Assembly (NCBI RefSeq): GCF_003428335.1
Contig: NZ_CP031704.1
Location: forward strand, 1,984,001-2,048,000
Length of the DNA: 64,000 bases
From: Solimonas sp. K1W22B-7
GTDB taxonomy: Bacteria > Pseudomonadota > Gammaproteobacteria > Nevskiales > Nevskiaceae
Direction of reading: 5' to 3'
Shown here in pieces: positions 38,849 to 46,771 of this stretch. Under the pieces are notes generated by a model. The model was not told the origin of the DNA, searched no databases, and worked only from the letters and a program-made list of their open reading frames with translations. Every line of letters starts with the position of its first letter. The stretch's first letter is position 1. The translations under genes were made by a program, and so were the position numbers.

Positions 38849-39760
38849 ATGAGCAAGGCGATGCCGCAGTTCGATACCGAGAGGGCCTGGGGCCATTTTG
38901 CGCCCCGGGGCTGGAGGCGCTGGCTGATCGGATTGTGCCGCCGGCTCGACCCGGACCGGCCCTGGCTGTATCGCGTCTCGCTCTGGCTGCGCAGTCCCGT
39001 CAAGCATCGCAGCAGCCTGCCGATGGATGTCGTCACGTGGGGGCTGCGCATGCGGCTGCTGCCCCGGGGCAATACTTCCGAGATTCGCTTGCTGTTCACG
39101 CCCCGGTGGTTCGATCGCGAGGAACTGAAATGGCTGGCCTTGCGGCTCGATGCCGGCGCCACGTTCGTGGATATCGGCGCCAATGCCGGGGCCTACAGCT
39201 TCTTCGTGCGCAGCCGCTTCGGCGCCGGCGTGCGCATCCTCGCGGTGGAACCCGACCCCGAGATGCGGCGGCGCATCGCGTACAACATGGCCAGCAATGG
39301 CATCGCCAACATCGAGGTCTGCCCCGTCGCGCTGAGTGATCGTCGCGGTGAGGCCTTGCTGGAACTCCATGAGGGACAGCGCGGGCAGAACACGCTGGTG
39401 GAGGCGTCGGCTGCGGGCCGGTCCATGCTGGCCGTTCCGGTCGACACGCTGGCCAACCTGCTGGCGGAGCGCGGTGTCACGCGCGTCGACGCCCTGAAGA
39501 TCGACATCGAGGGCCATGAGCCCCGCGTGCTCGGGCACTTCTTCCGCCATGCGGCGCCCACGCTCTGGCCCCGGGCGCTACTCACCGAATTCAAGGCGGA
39601 CACGGGGCCGGAAATCCTGCGGATACTGCAGGCTGCCGGTTACCGGCGGACCAGGATCACCCGGCTGAACTGGCTGTTCGAACGCACGGCGGACGGCGCC
39701 GGGGGCTCACTCGCGCCAGCGTTCGGCGATCCACTGCACCGGCAGGACGAACTGGCGTAG
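38849..39760 (+). CDS. FkbM-family methyltransferase
   Basis: 303 residues from the ATG at 38849; a second in-frame ATG at 38819 is possible. The SAM motif I is FVDIGANAGAYSFFVRSRFG, followed by ILAVEPDPEMRRRIAYNMASNG and LKIDIEGHEPRVLGHFF, the FkbM signature. These enzymes O-methylate sugars of surface polysaccharides or secondary metabolites. The gene's 3' end overlaps the 3' end of the convergent gene at 39707-40525 by 54 bases. Confidence 0.88.
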   Translation: MSKAMPQFDTERAWGHFAPRGWRRWLIGLCRRLDPDRPWLYRVSLWLRSPVKHRSSLPMDVVTWGLRMRLLPRGNTSEIRLLFTPRWFDREELKWLALRLDAGATFVDIGANAGAYSFFVRSRFGAGVRILAVEPDPEMRRRIAYNMASNGIANIEVCPVALSDRRGEALLELHEGQRGQNTLVEASAAGRSMLAVPVDTLANLLAERGVTRVDALKIDIEGHEPRVLGHFFRHAAPTLWPRALLTEFKADTGPEILRILQAAGYRRTRITRLNWLFERTADGAGGSLAPAFGDPLHRQDELA

Positions 39761-40525
39761 TTTGCGCCAGCGTTCCTTCAGGCTCAGTCCCGGCGCAAAA
39801 CAGCGCTTCACATGCACCCAGCGCCCCTCGTAGGGCGGGGACTTGGGTGTCCAGCGACCGTCGACGACATCCCCGGGATTGGGGCCGCCGGGGAAGGTGA
39901 TCAGGCGGGCGCCCTTGGGGATTCGCGCCATCCTGAAGTAGCGCAGCGGGAAGATCGGCAGGCAGTGCAGGCGGAAATGCCAGGTCCAGCCTTCCGGCCA
40001 GAGCTTGATGCCGCCGGGGATCGAGCTGGTGATGTAGTGCTGCTCGAAGCCATAGCGGTCCGCCACCGCCTGCGAGTTGGCGCGGAAGTTGTCGAGGATC
40101 TGCGGGAACTTGCCTACCGGGAAGCGGAACACCGAGGTCTGGCCCAGCCGCTGAAGGGGCTTGGCCCAGTTGCGGGCCAGGATCACGTCGTCCGGCGAGC
40201 CGTAGCTGAAGTAGGGGTCGATGGAATCGACGATGACCGTATCCAGGTCCACGAACAGGGCGACGCCGGTCAGGCCCTCCAGTTCCCCCCCCCAGAGCAC
40301 CACCTTCTTCCATTTGCCGCGACTGCCCTTGGGTTGCGGAACGCCCAGTTCGGGCAGGGGAAAGGCCTCTACCTCCGGGCGGAATCCCTCGGGGTTGTCG
40401 GTGTAGCAGACCAGCCGGAAGGGGCCGGTGATGTGACGCCGGGCCATGCCGTACAGGCGGTTGACGTATTCCGGACCGTAGCCGGTGCCCCACTTGACGC
40501 AGACGATCTGTTTGGTGGGGTTCAT
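39707..40525 (-). CDS. Glycosyltransferase-like protein, paralogue 2
   Basis: 272 residues, related to the product of 33074-33820. It shares the N-terminal VCVKWGTGYGPEYVNRLY, the Thr/Asp block RLVCYTDNPEGFRPEV and the acidic motif ALFVDLDTVIVDSIDPYF. It ends in a basic, Arg/Trp-rich tail (LKERWRKLRQFVLPVQW) that may touch the membrane. The last 54 bases overlap the FkbM methyltransferase gene on the other strand. Function in the glycan cluster is inferred; sugar and acceptor are unknown. Confidence 0.78.
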   Translation of the reverse strand: MNPTKQIVCVKWGTGYGPEYVNRLYGMARRHITGPFRLVCYTDNPEGFRPEVEAFPLPELGVPQPKGSRGKWKKVVLWGGELEGLTGVALFVDLDTVIVDSIDPYFSYGSPDDVILARNWAKPLQRLGQTSVFRFPVGKFPQILDNFRANSQAVADRYGFEQHYITSSIPGGIKLWPEGWTWHFRLHCLPIFPLRYFRMARIPKGARLITFPGGPNPGDVVDGRWTPKSPPYEGRWVHVKRCFAPGLSLKERWRKLRQFVLPVQWIAERWRE

Positions 40526-40600
40526 GGTTGGGGCGGGCGGGGTGGGGTGGCTCGGGCCGCTATCGGCGAATATCTGGCGCGCCAGCAGCGCGCTAGGCCC

Positions 40601-40640
40601 TATAATAATCGCTTCCGGCCGCCATTCGCGGCCCTTTTTT
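40601..40640 (+). promoter_or_regulatory. ilvE promoter -10 box followed by a hairpin and T6
   Basis: A perfect TATAAT (40601-40606) is followed at 40617-40640 by the hairpin GGCCGC-CATTC-GCGGCC and CTTTTTT, 26 bases before the ilvE ATG. No -35 match is apparent. The predicted transcript would start within about 6 bases of the hairpin. It could be a 5' stabilising hairpin or a terminator against transcription entering from upstream. Confidence 0.5.
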
Positions 40641-40665
40641 ACGCCTTACACAGGACCCTGCACCC

Positions 40666-41589
40666 ATGAGCACGATGGCCGACCGCGACGGCTTCATCTG
40701 GTACGACGGCGAACTCAAGCCCTGGCGCGAGTGCACGACGCACGTGCTGACCTACTCGCTGCACTACGGTGTGGGCTGCTTCGAGGGCGTACGCGCCTAC
40801 AAGACGCCCAAGGGCACGGCGATCTTCCGCCTGCAGGAGCACACCCGGCGCCTGTTCAACTCCGCCAAGATCCTGGGCATGAAGATGCCCTGGTCGGAAG
40901 ACGTGCTGAACGAAGCCCAGCTGGAAGTGCTGCGCGCCAACAAGCTGGAGTCCGCCTACCTGCGCCCGATGGTGTTCTACGGAGCGGAGGGCATGGGCCT
41001 GCGCGCCGACAACCTCAAGACCCACGTCATCGTCGCCGCCTGGACCTGGGGCGCCTACCTGGGCGCCGAGAACATGGAGCGCGGCATCCGCATCAAGACC
41101 AGCTCGTTCAACCGCCACCACCCCAACGCCGCGACCCTGCGCGCCAAGGCCAACGGCAACTACATCAACTCGATGATGGCGCTGAACGAAGTGCTGCGCG
41201 ACGGCTACGACGAAGCCCTGACGCTGGACACCCAGGGCTACGTCGCCGAGGGCAGCGCCGAGAACATCTTCCTGGTGATCCGCGGCGAGCTGCACACCCC
41301 GGACCTGACCGCCTGCCTGGACGGCATCACCCGCCGCACCATCATCCAGCTGGCGCAAGACAACGGCCTGAAGGTGGTGGAGCGCCGCATCACGCGCGAC
41401 GAGGTCTATGTCGCCGACGAGGCCTTCTTCACCGGCACCGCCGCCGAGGTGACCCCGATCCGCGAGGTGGACAACCGCCCGGTCGGCAAGGGCACCCGCG
41501 GCCCGATCACCGAGAAGCTGCAGAAGCAGTACCTGCAACTGGTCAAGGGCGAGAGCAGCGTCTACCCGGAGTGGCTCAGCCACGTCTGA
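40666..41589 (+). CDS. ilvE: Branched-chain amino acid aminotransferase
   Basis: PLP enzyme for the last step of leucine, isoleucine and valine synthesis, 307 residues, fold type IV. The N-terminal DGFIWYDGELKPWRE and LHYGVGCFEGVRAY are diagnostic. The PLP lysine is in LRAKANGNYINSMMALNE, with EGSAENIFLV and the C-terminal DEAFFTGTAAEVTPI following. An alternative start lies three codons in (MADRDG). In Pseudomonas ilvE follows glnE and precedes LPS-core genes; here the glycan cluster lies between them. Confidence 0.96.
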   Translation: MSTMADRDGFIWYDGELKPWRECTTHVLTYSLHYGVGCFEGVRAYKTPKGTAIFRLQEHTRRLFNSAKILGMKMPWSEDVLNEAQLEVLRANKLESAYLRPMVFYGAEGMGLRADNLKTHVIVAAWTWGAYLGAENMERGIRIKTSSFNRHHPNAATLRAKANGNYINSMMALNEVLRDGYDEALTLDTQGYVAEGSAENIFLVIRGELHTPDLTACLDGITRRTIIQLAQDNGLKVVERRITRDEVYVADEAFFTGTAAEVTPIREVDNRPVGKGTRGPITEKLQKQYLQLVKGESSVYPEWLSHV

Positions 41590-41619
41590 GCCGCTTGCCC
41601 GGTACAAGAGCAGAAGCCA

Positions 41620-41682
41620 TTTGCCGCGGATCATGCGGATGAACGCGGATAAATCCGTGTCATCCGCGTGATCCGCGGCAAA
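41620..41682. repeat. Inverted repeat after ilvE, possible terminator
   Basis: Arms 41620-41640 and 41662-41682 match at 20 of 21 positions (TTTGCCGCGGATCA... and mirror). GTCTTTTT follows on the plus strand. It lies between convergent ilvE and the CMD gene and is related in sequence to the repeat at 4681-4763. Confidence 0.8.
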
Positions 41683-41688
41683 GTCTTT

Positions 41689-42246
41689 TTAGGTTGCCGG
41701 AAACCCCGGCGCGAAGGCCTCGTGCGGCACCCGCGTGACGTTCACCAGGAACGACACCGCGTGGTACAGGCCGGCCAGCATCGTCAGCTCGATCAGCTGG
41801 TCCTCGGCGAAGGCTGACCGCAGTTCCGCCCACAGCACCTCATCGACGTCACAGCGGTGGTGCAGGGCATCGGCCAGCTGCAGGACCAGCCGTTCCTCCC
41901 GGTTCCAGGCGGGGGCGTCGGCGGCTCCATGGACCGAGGCCTGCAGTTCCTCACGACCCAGTTGCGCCTTGCCGCCGTAGATCGCCGCATGCACGCCCCA
42001 CTCGTACTCGGCACCGCAGAGCGCGGTCGTGCGCAGGATGATCAGTTCGCGCAGACGCAGCGGGATGCTGCCGCGGTCCAGCAGGCCGCCGGCGAGCATG
42101 CGCGCCAGCACCCGCGGGTTGTGCGCCACGGTGCGGAAGATCAGCAGGGGCGGGGCACCGCGCATCAGTTCCTTCAGCGCGGATTCCAGCTCCGGTGCCA
42201 AGGGCAGGGGCAGGGCTTCGATGCGGGGCGGGACGGGGGCGGACAT
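41689..42246 (-). CDS. Carboxymuconolactone decarboxylase-family protein
   Basis: 185 residues, an all-helical AhpD-like fold. The CMD motif is seen as LRELIILRTTALCGAEYEWGVHAAIYGG, with one cysteine and a downstream histidine instead of the redox CxxC of AhpD. WNREERLVLQLADALHHRCDVDEVLW and LTMLAGLYHAVSFLVNVTRVP are also family-typical. Reactions vary from lactone decarboxylation to peroxide defence, so the activity is unknown. It is divergent from an HxlR regulator with a clear dyad between them, implying direct control. Confidence 0.88.
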   Translation of the reverse strand: MSAPVPPRIEALPLPLAPELESALKELMRGAPPLLIFRTVAHNPRVLARMLAGGLLDRGSIPLRLRELIILRTTALCGAEYEWGVHAAIYGGKAQLGREELQASVHGAADAPAWNREERLVLQLADALHHRCDVDEVLWAELRSAFAEDQLIELTMLAGLYHAVSFLVNVTRVPHEAFAPGFPAT

Positions 42247-42260
42247 GGCGATCTCCGTGA

Positions 42261-42301
42261 TGCTACGATAATCGAAGCATACCGCTTCTAAATCAGTAGC
42301 A
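42261..42301. promoter_or_regulatory. Nested dyad operator between CMD gene and hxlR-type gene
   Basis: Outer arms TGCTAC (42261-42266) and GTAGCA (42296-42301) and inner arms GAAGC (42274-42278) and GCTTC (42284-42288) share exactly the same centre (42281). It covers most of the 59-base gap between the two divergent starts. A likely binding site of the adjacent HxlR-family regulator. Confidence 0.65.
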
Positions 42302-42305
42302 CAAC

Positions 42306-42632
42306 ATGAGCCTCATCGACCACCCTGTCCGCGGTTCCGATTCCGGCCGCCCGATCATGGCGCTGCTGGACCTGCTCGGCAGGCGCTGGACCCTGCGCGT
42401 GATCTGGGAGCTGCGCGACGGGCCCCTGCCGTTCCGCGCCCTGCAGGCGGCCTGTTCCGGCATGTCGCCCTCGGTGCTGAACCAGCGCCTGGCGGAACTG
42501 CGCGAGGCCCTGATCGTGGAGGCCGGCGAGGGCGGTTATGCGCTCAGTGCCCGTGGCCGCGAGCTGCTGGAGCTGTTCGGGCCGCTGCAGCACTGGTCCG
42601 AGGACTGGGCCCGTGCCCTGCGTGAAGGGTAA
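42306..42632 (+). CDS. HxlR-family transcriptional regulator
   Basis: The 108-residue winged-helix protein has the HxlR pattern LLGRRWTLRVIWELRDGPLPFRALQAACSGMSPSVLNQRLAELREALIV. The usual N-terminal cysteine that senses thiols or aldehydes in HxlR/YodB is missing; the N-terminus is MSLIDHPVRGSDSG. It is therefore probably not a redox switch of that type. It is divergent from the CMD gene, with a 41-base dyad in the gap, so it most likely regulates that gene and itself. Confidence 0.9.
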   Translation: MSLIDHPVRGSDSGRPIMALLDLLGRRWTLRVIWELRDGPLPFRALQAACSGMSPSVLNQRLAELREALIVEAGEGGYALSARGRELLELFGPLQHWSEDWARALREG

Positions 42633-42722
42633 AAGGCCTTCCCCCAGGGGGGCGAATTTCCCATAGGGCGCGGCTAACCCGCTGTTTATGATCGGCCCAG
42701 GGGAATTTTCAAGGAAACGCTC

Positions 42723-44630
42723 ATGGACGGCGGTGGGATGCACTGGGATGTCTTGTTCCGCAACGCGCTGGTGTTCGACGGCAGCGGTGCCAAGCCGCAA
42801 CTCCAGGACGTGGCGGTGCGCGACGGCTGCATCGCCGCGATCGGCAGCGGTCTTCCCGAGCGCCAGGCGCGCGAAACGGTGGAGGTGGGCGGCCGCTGGC
42901 TGATGCCGGGCCTGCTCGACATCCACACGCATTTCGACCTGGAGGTGGAACTGGAGCCGGGCCTGCCGGAAGCGGTGCGCCACGGCACCACCACGGTGGT
43001 GGTGGCCAACTGCAGCCTGGGGCTGGCCTATGGCGCGCAGCGCCGCGACGGCGCCGATCCCATCGTCGACTGCTTCGCCCGCGTCGAGAACGTGCCCAAG
43101 CACGTGCTGCGCAAGGTCGGCGACCGCGTCACCTGGAACGACTCGCGCGCCTACCTCGAGCACTTCCGCGACCTGCCGCTGGGCCCCAACATCGTGCCGA
43201 TGATCCCGCACTCGATGCTGCGCATCGAGGTCATGGGCCTGCACGCCAGCGTCACCCGCGAGCCCACCGCGCAGGAGCTGATGCGCATGGGCCAGCTGGT
43301 GGAAAAGGGCCTGCGCGAGGGTTACGTGGGTTTCTCCACCGACGCCCTGCCGTTCCACTTCCTGGCCAACCGGCCGAATACGCAGAAGCAGATTCCCACG
43401 CAGTTCGCGCGCTACGGCGAGCTGAAGTTCCTCACCAACCTGGTGCGGCGCTGGGGCCGGGTGTGGCAGGCCACGCCGCCCAAGGACAGCAAGATCGGCG
43501 TGTTCCGCAACTTCCTGCTGACCTCGGGCCGCCTGTTCGGCAAGCCGCTCAAGGTCACGGCGGTAGCGGCGATCGACATCGTCACCAACAAGTCGCTGCT
43601 GCGCATGGGCCTGCTGCTGTCGCGCATGCTCAACTCGCGCTTCCTCAACGGCCACTTCCGCTTCCAGGCCCTGGCCGCGCCGTTCAAGCTCTGGAGCGAC
43701 GGCGTGATCACGCCGATCGCCGAGGAGATTCCGGTGCTGCGACGGCTCAACGAGTGCGACCTGGACGACCGCGCCTCGCGCATGAAGATCATGGGCGACC
43801 CGGCCTGGCAGAAGGAATTCCGCCGCATGTGGACGCACGGCAAGACCGGCTTCGGCCTGGCGCGCCTCAAGCGGCGCCTGCGCATGGACGACAACGTGCT
43901 GACCCGCGAGCTGGGCGACATGCACGTGGAAACCTGCCCGGTGGCGAGCTGGAACGGCGAGTCGCTGCAACAGGTCTATGAGCGCCTGCTGCGCTGGCAG
44001 GCCAGCGGCGAGGGCGCGCGCAGCCCGGCCGAGCAGGAAGCCTTTGCCAGTTTCCCGAAGCCGGCCGGGGACGACTGCGACTTCTTCCTGCACCTGCTGC
44101 GCCGCTTCGACACCGCGCTGCGCTGGTGGACGATCACCGCCAACCGCGACCGTGAGACCACCAAGGCACTGCTGTTCGATCCGCAGCTGCTGCCGGGTTT
44201 CAACGACAGCGGCGCGCACCTGACCAACATGGCCTTCTACGACGGCAACCTGCGCATGCTGCAGTTCGCGCAGGAAGACGGGCAGGAAAAGGTTGCGCGC
44301 GCGGTGCAGCGCCTGACGCAGGAGCCGGCCGAGTTCTTCGGCCTGGCCGTGGGCACGCTCAAGCCGGGTGCGCAGGCCGACCTGGCGGTGATCGATCCCG
44401 AAGCGCTGCGCCTCTACGACTCCGACGCGGGCATCCGCTACCAGTGGCGCGACATCTTCGAGGCCAACCAGCTGGTCAACCGCTCCGACGGCGTCGTCAC
44501 GCATGTGATGATCGCCGGGCGCATGGCCTGGCGCGATGGCGCGTACACCGAAGCGCATGGCCGCGAACGCCTGGGCCGCGTGCTGCTCAACCGCGAGCAC
44601 GAGTCGCAGTCGACGCCGCTCGCCGCGTAG
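42723..44630 (+). CDS. N-acyl-D-amino-acid deacylase/D-aminoacylase-like amidohydrolase
   Basis: 635 residues, amidohydrolase superfamily. Metal ligands start at LLDIHTHFD (H68, H70). TTTVVVANCSLGLAYG and the C-terminal FNDSGAHLTNMAFYD with the catalytic Asp are the D-aminoacylase pattern. A composite beta domain closes the protein (LKPGAQADLAVIDP, VIAGRMAWRDGAYT type). The roughly 150-residue middle with many Arg/Phe residues (KSLLRMGLLLSRMLN) is longer than in standard D-aminoacylases (about 480-500 residues). This places it in the larger amidohydrolase-3 group. Natural substrate unknown. A strong terminator follows. Confidence 0.85.
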   Translation: MDGGGMHWDVLFRNALVFDGSGAKPQLQDVAVRDGCIAAIGSGLPERQARETVEVGGRWLMPGLLDIHTHFDLEVELEPGLPEAVRHGTTTVVVANCSLGLAYGAQRRDGADPIVDCFARVENVPKHVLRKVGDRVTWNDSRAYLEHFRDLPLGPNIVPMIPHSMLRIEVMGLHASVTREPTAQELMRMGQLVEKGLREGYVGFSTDALPFHFLANRPNTQKQIPTQFARYGELKFLTNLVRRWGRVWQATPPKDSKIGVFRNFLLTSGRLFGKPLKVTAVAAIDIVTNKSLLRMGLLLSRMLNSRFLNGHFRFQALAAPFKLWSDGVITPIAEEIPVLRRLNECDLDDRASRMKIMGDPAWQKEFRRMWTHGKTGFGLARLKRRLRMDDNVLTRELGDMHVETCPVASWNGESLQQVYERLLRWQASGEGARSPAEQEAFASFPKPAGDDCDFFLHLLRRFDTALRWWTITANRDRETTKALLFDPQLLPGFNDSGAHLTNMAFYDGNLRMLQFAQEDGQEKVARAVQRLTQEPAEFFGLAVGTLKPGAQADLAVIDPEALRLYDSDAGIRYQWRDIFEANQLVNRSDGVVTHVMIAGRMAWRDGAYTEAHGRERLGRVLLNREHESQSTPLAA

Positions 44631-44646
44631 CCGGGCCTGCAGGACC

Positions 44647-44693
44647 CGACCGCCCGTCATCGACTGATTCGATGAGGGCGGTCGAACTTTTTG
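44647..44693 (+). terminator. Intrinsic terminator after the amidohydrolase gene
   Basis: Stem 44647-44662 with 44670-44684 (CGACCGCCC.TCATCG and mirror, one bulge) is followed by AACTTTTT. It lies 17 bases after the stop. Confidence 0.9.
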
Positions 44694-44804
44694 CGCGGGT
44701 TCTACCTTCCGTCGTCGCAATGTGACCGGCTGCACCTGCGGCGCTCAAGGCGCGCGCGCGTGCGCCGATAAGCGGGCGATCAACCGAAAACCGGAACCCC
44801 GCCC

Positions 44805-45644
44805 ATGTCCGCAGAAGACCGTTTCTACCGCAGCGTCGTTGATGCCCTGACGCATGACCGCCTGACCCTGCCGACGCTGCCCGAGGTGGCGCTGCGCATC
44901 GGCGAGATGAGCCGGCGCGAAGATGTTTCCGTCAATCTTCTGGCGGGAGAAATCGCCAAGGACCCGGCGATGGCCGTGCGCCTGCTGCGCGTTGCCAACA
45001 GTGCCTATGCGGCCGGAGACCGGCGCATCGACAACCTCTCGCAGGCGGTCACGCGCCTGGGCCTGCAGATGACGCGGCTGCTGGTCACCGGCCTGGCGGT
45101 GGAACATCTCTTCGTCTCGAAATCGCCCTGGGTGCAGCTGCGCCTGCGCCAGACCTGGGCGCGCAGCACCGAGGTCGCGGCACTGGCGCAGGTGCTGGCC
45201 CGGCACTGCACCGTGCTCCAGCCGGAGATCGCCATGCTGGCCGGGCTGGTGCACCAGATCGGCGTGCTGCCGGTGCTGAAGCTGGCCGAGGCGCAGCCGG
45301 AGCTGAGCGAGTCGCCGGCGGCGCTGGATGCCACGCTCAAGCGTCTCAGCGCGAGGGTAGGGCGGCTGGTGCTGCAGGCCTGGAATTTCCCCGAGAGCCT
45401 GGTCGACGTGCCCTACTACCAGGAGGACATCTACCGCACCCATTCCGGCGCTCCCGACTACCTCGACGTGGTGATCGTGGCCGTGCTGCAGCTGCATGGC
45501 GCGCACGACCAGGCACTGTCGCGCCTCGACCGCCACGCGGTCTCCGCCTTCACCCGCATCGACCTCTCGCCGGACCTCGCGGTGCTGGACCTTGCCGATT
45601 ATCTGGCCGAGTACGACGCCAATCGGTCTGGGCTTGCGGCTTGA
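44805..45644 (+). CDS. HDOD-domain protein
   Basis: 279 residues. The HDOD domain is recognisable from LPTLPEVALRIGEMSRREDVSVNLLAGEIAKDPAMAVRLLRVANSA through AVTRLGLQMTRLLVTGLAV and AMLAGLVHQIGVLPVLKLAE. HDOD proteins act as non-catalytic scaffolds in signalling (motility, virulence, c-di-GMP). The usual HD metal ligands are not complete. No GGDEF, EAL or receiver domain is attached or adjacent, so the pathway is unknown. Confidence 0.9.
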   Translation: MSAEDRFYRSVVDALTHDRLTLPTLPEVALRIGEMSRREDVSVNLLAGEIAKDPAMAVRLLRVANSAYAAGDRRIDNLSQAVTRLGLQMTRLLVTGLAVEHLFVSKSPWVQLRLRQTWARSTEVAALAQVLARHCTVLQPEIAMLAGLVHQIGVLPVLKLAEAQPELSESPAALDATLKRLSARVGRLVLQAWNFPESLVDVPYYQEDIYRTHSGAPDYLDVVIVAVLQLHGAHDQALSRLDRHAVSAFTRIDLSPDLAVLDLADYLAEYDANRSGLAA

Positions 45645-45731
45645 ATGTAAGAAAGCGCTTACTGTGGCGGTAGGTTATCCACCGACACCCCCTATGGATT
45701 ATCTACGCACCCCAATCGAGGAGAGCGGCAG

Positions 45732-46703
45732 ATGAAATCGGCAACCTGGGCATGCGCACTGTTGGCATTGGGCCTTTGCGGCAACGCGATGGCCACCGAT
45801 GGCAACTACACCGTAGGCCCCACCCTGGTCGCGCCGAAGAACGTCGGCACCGTGGTGAAGATCCACGGCAACAACCTCGTGCTGGCCGCCAAGACCGCCG
45901 CCTTCGACGTGACGCTGACGCACAACGGCCTGGTGCGCACCTTCACCGTGGTGCGGCCCGATCCGATCGTCGCGGGTGCCCCGCTGATGCTGGTACTGCA
46001 CGGCCGCGGCGGCCATGCGGAAGGGCAGGCCACCATCACCAACCTCGCCAAGTCGGTCGCCGCCCAGGGTTACTGGGCCGTGCTGCCGCAGTACTACGAC
46101 AACACCTGGGACGACAATCCGGGCCTCAATCCCGGCCTCGACGACGTCGGCTTCTCGCGCCGCATCCTCGACATCATGCAGGAGGACTTCGGCCTCAACC
46201 CGGCGCGTACCTACGCCAGCGGCTTCTCCAACGGCGGTTTCATGACCGAGCGCCTGGCCTGCGAGCTGTCGGACCGCGTCGCCGCCTATGCCTTCGTCGC
46301 CACCAGCGTGACCCGCGGCCTCTACAACGCCTGCGCGCCGACCGTGCCGCGCCCGGTGATGTTCATTCATGGCACCACCGATCCGATCGTGCCCTGGGCC
46401 GGCAACAGCCAGCTCGCGCTGCAGTCGGTGGACAGCGCCGTGGGCATGTGGACCGCGCGCCTCGGCTGCGGCCTCAACCCGACACAGTCGGCGCTGCCGG
46501 ACACGGCCAACGACGGCACCAGCATCGACCTGTTCCGCTACAGCTGCGGAACCAAGGAAGTGCGCCTGTACCGCGTCAACAACGGCGGCCACACCTGGCC
46601 GGGCGGCTCGCAGTACCTGCCGGTGGGCCTCATCGGCAAGGTCAGCGGCGACATGCAGGCCACCGACGAAATCTGGAACTTCGTGAAGGCCTATCAGCGC
46701 TGA
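45732..46703 (+). CDS. Secreted alpha/beta-hydrolase, LpqC/poly(3-hydroxybutyrate) depolymerase-like
   Basis: 323 residues with a signal peptide (MKSATWACALLALGLCGNAMA). The esterase nucleophile elbow is ASGFSNGGFMTERLA, with the oxyanion-hole region LMLVLHGRGG, the acid region FIHGTTDPIVPWAG and the histidine in NNGGHTWPGG. This layout is that of the Esterase_PHB/LpqC group acting on polyester or feruloyl esters. A GAGGAG site precedes the ATG, and an intrinsic terminator follows. A 60-residue N-terminal part before the hydrolase core is unassigned. Confidence 0.88.
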   Translation: MKSATWACALLALGLCGNAMATDGNYTVGPTLVAPKNVGTVVKIHGNNLVLAAKTAAFDVTLTHNGLVRTFTVVRPDPIVAGAPLMLVLHGRGGHAEGQATITNLAKSVAAQGYWAVLPQYYDNTWDDNPGLNPGLDDVGFSRRILDIMQEDFGLNPARTYASGFSNGGFMTERLACELSDRVAAYAFVATSVTRGLYNACAPTVPRPVMFIHGTTDPIVPWAGNSQLALQSVDSAVGMWTARLGCGLNPTQSALPDTANDGTSIDLFRYSCGTKEVRLYRVNNGGHTWPGGSQYLPVGLIGKVSGDMQATDEIWNFVKAYQR

Positions 46704-46722
46704 GGTTCCGGCGGCAACGAAG

Positions 46723-46750
46723 AAGGGCGGCCTCGGCCGCCCTTTTCTTT
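46723..46750 (+). terminator. Intrinsic terminator after the esterase gene
   Basis: The stem AAGGGCGGCC/GGCCGCCCTT with a two-base loop is followed by TTCTTTT. It lies 20 bases after the stop. A partial REP-like GAAGCTCGCTCCTAC comes directly after it. Confidence 0.9.
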
Positions 46751-46771
46751 TGCCTGCCGGGAAGCTCGCTC

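Noticed and set aside
42288-44735. 815-codon minus-strand frame opposite the amidohydrolase
   Set aside because: Same reason: the plus-strand gene carries HTHFD and FNDSGAH motifs and a terminator in the proper place.
45647-45662. Small dyad GTAAG-N6-CTTAC after the HDOD gene, considered as a terminator or operator
   Set aside because: Arms are only five bases and no T tract follows; too weak to call.
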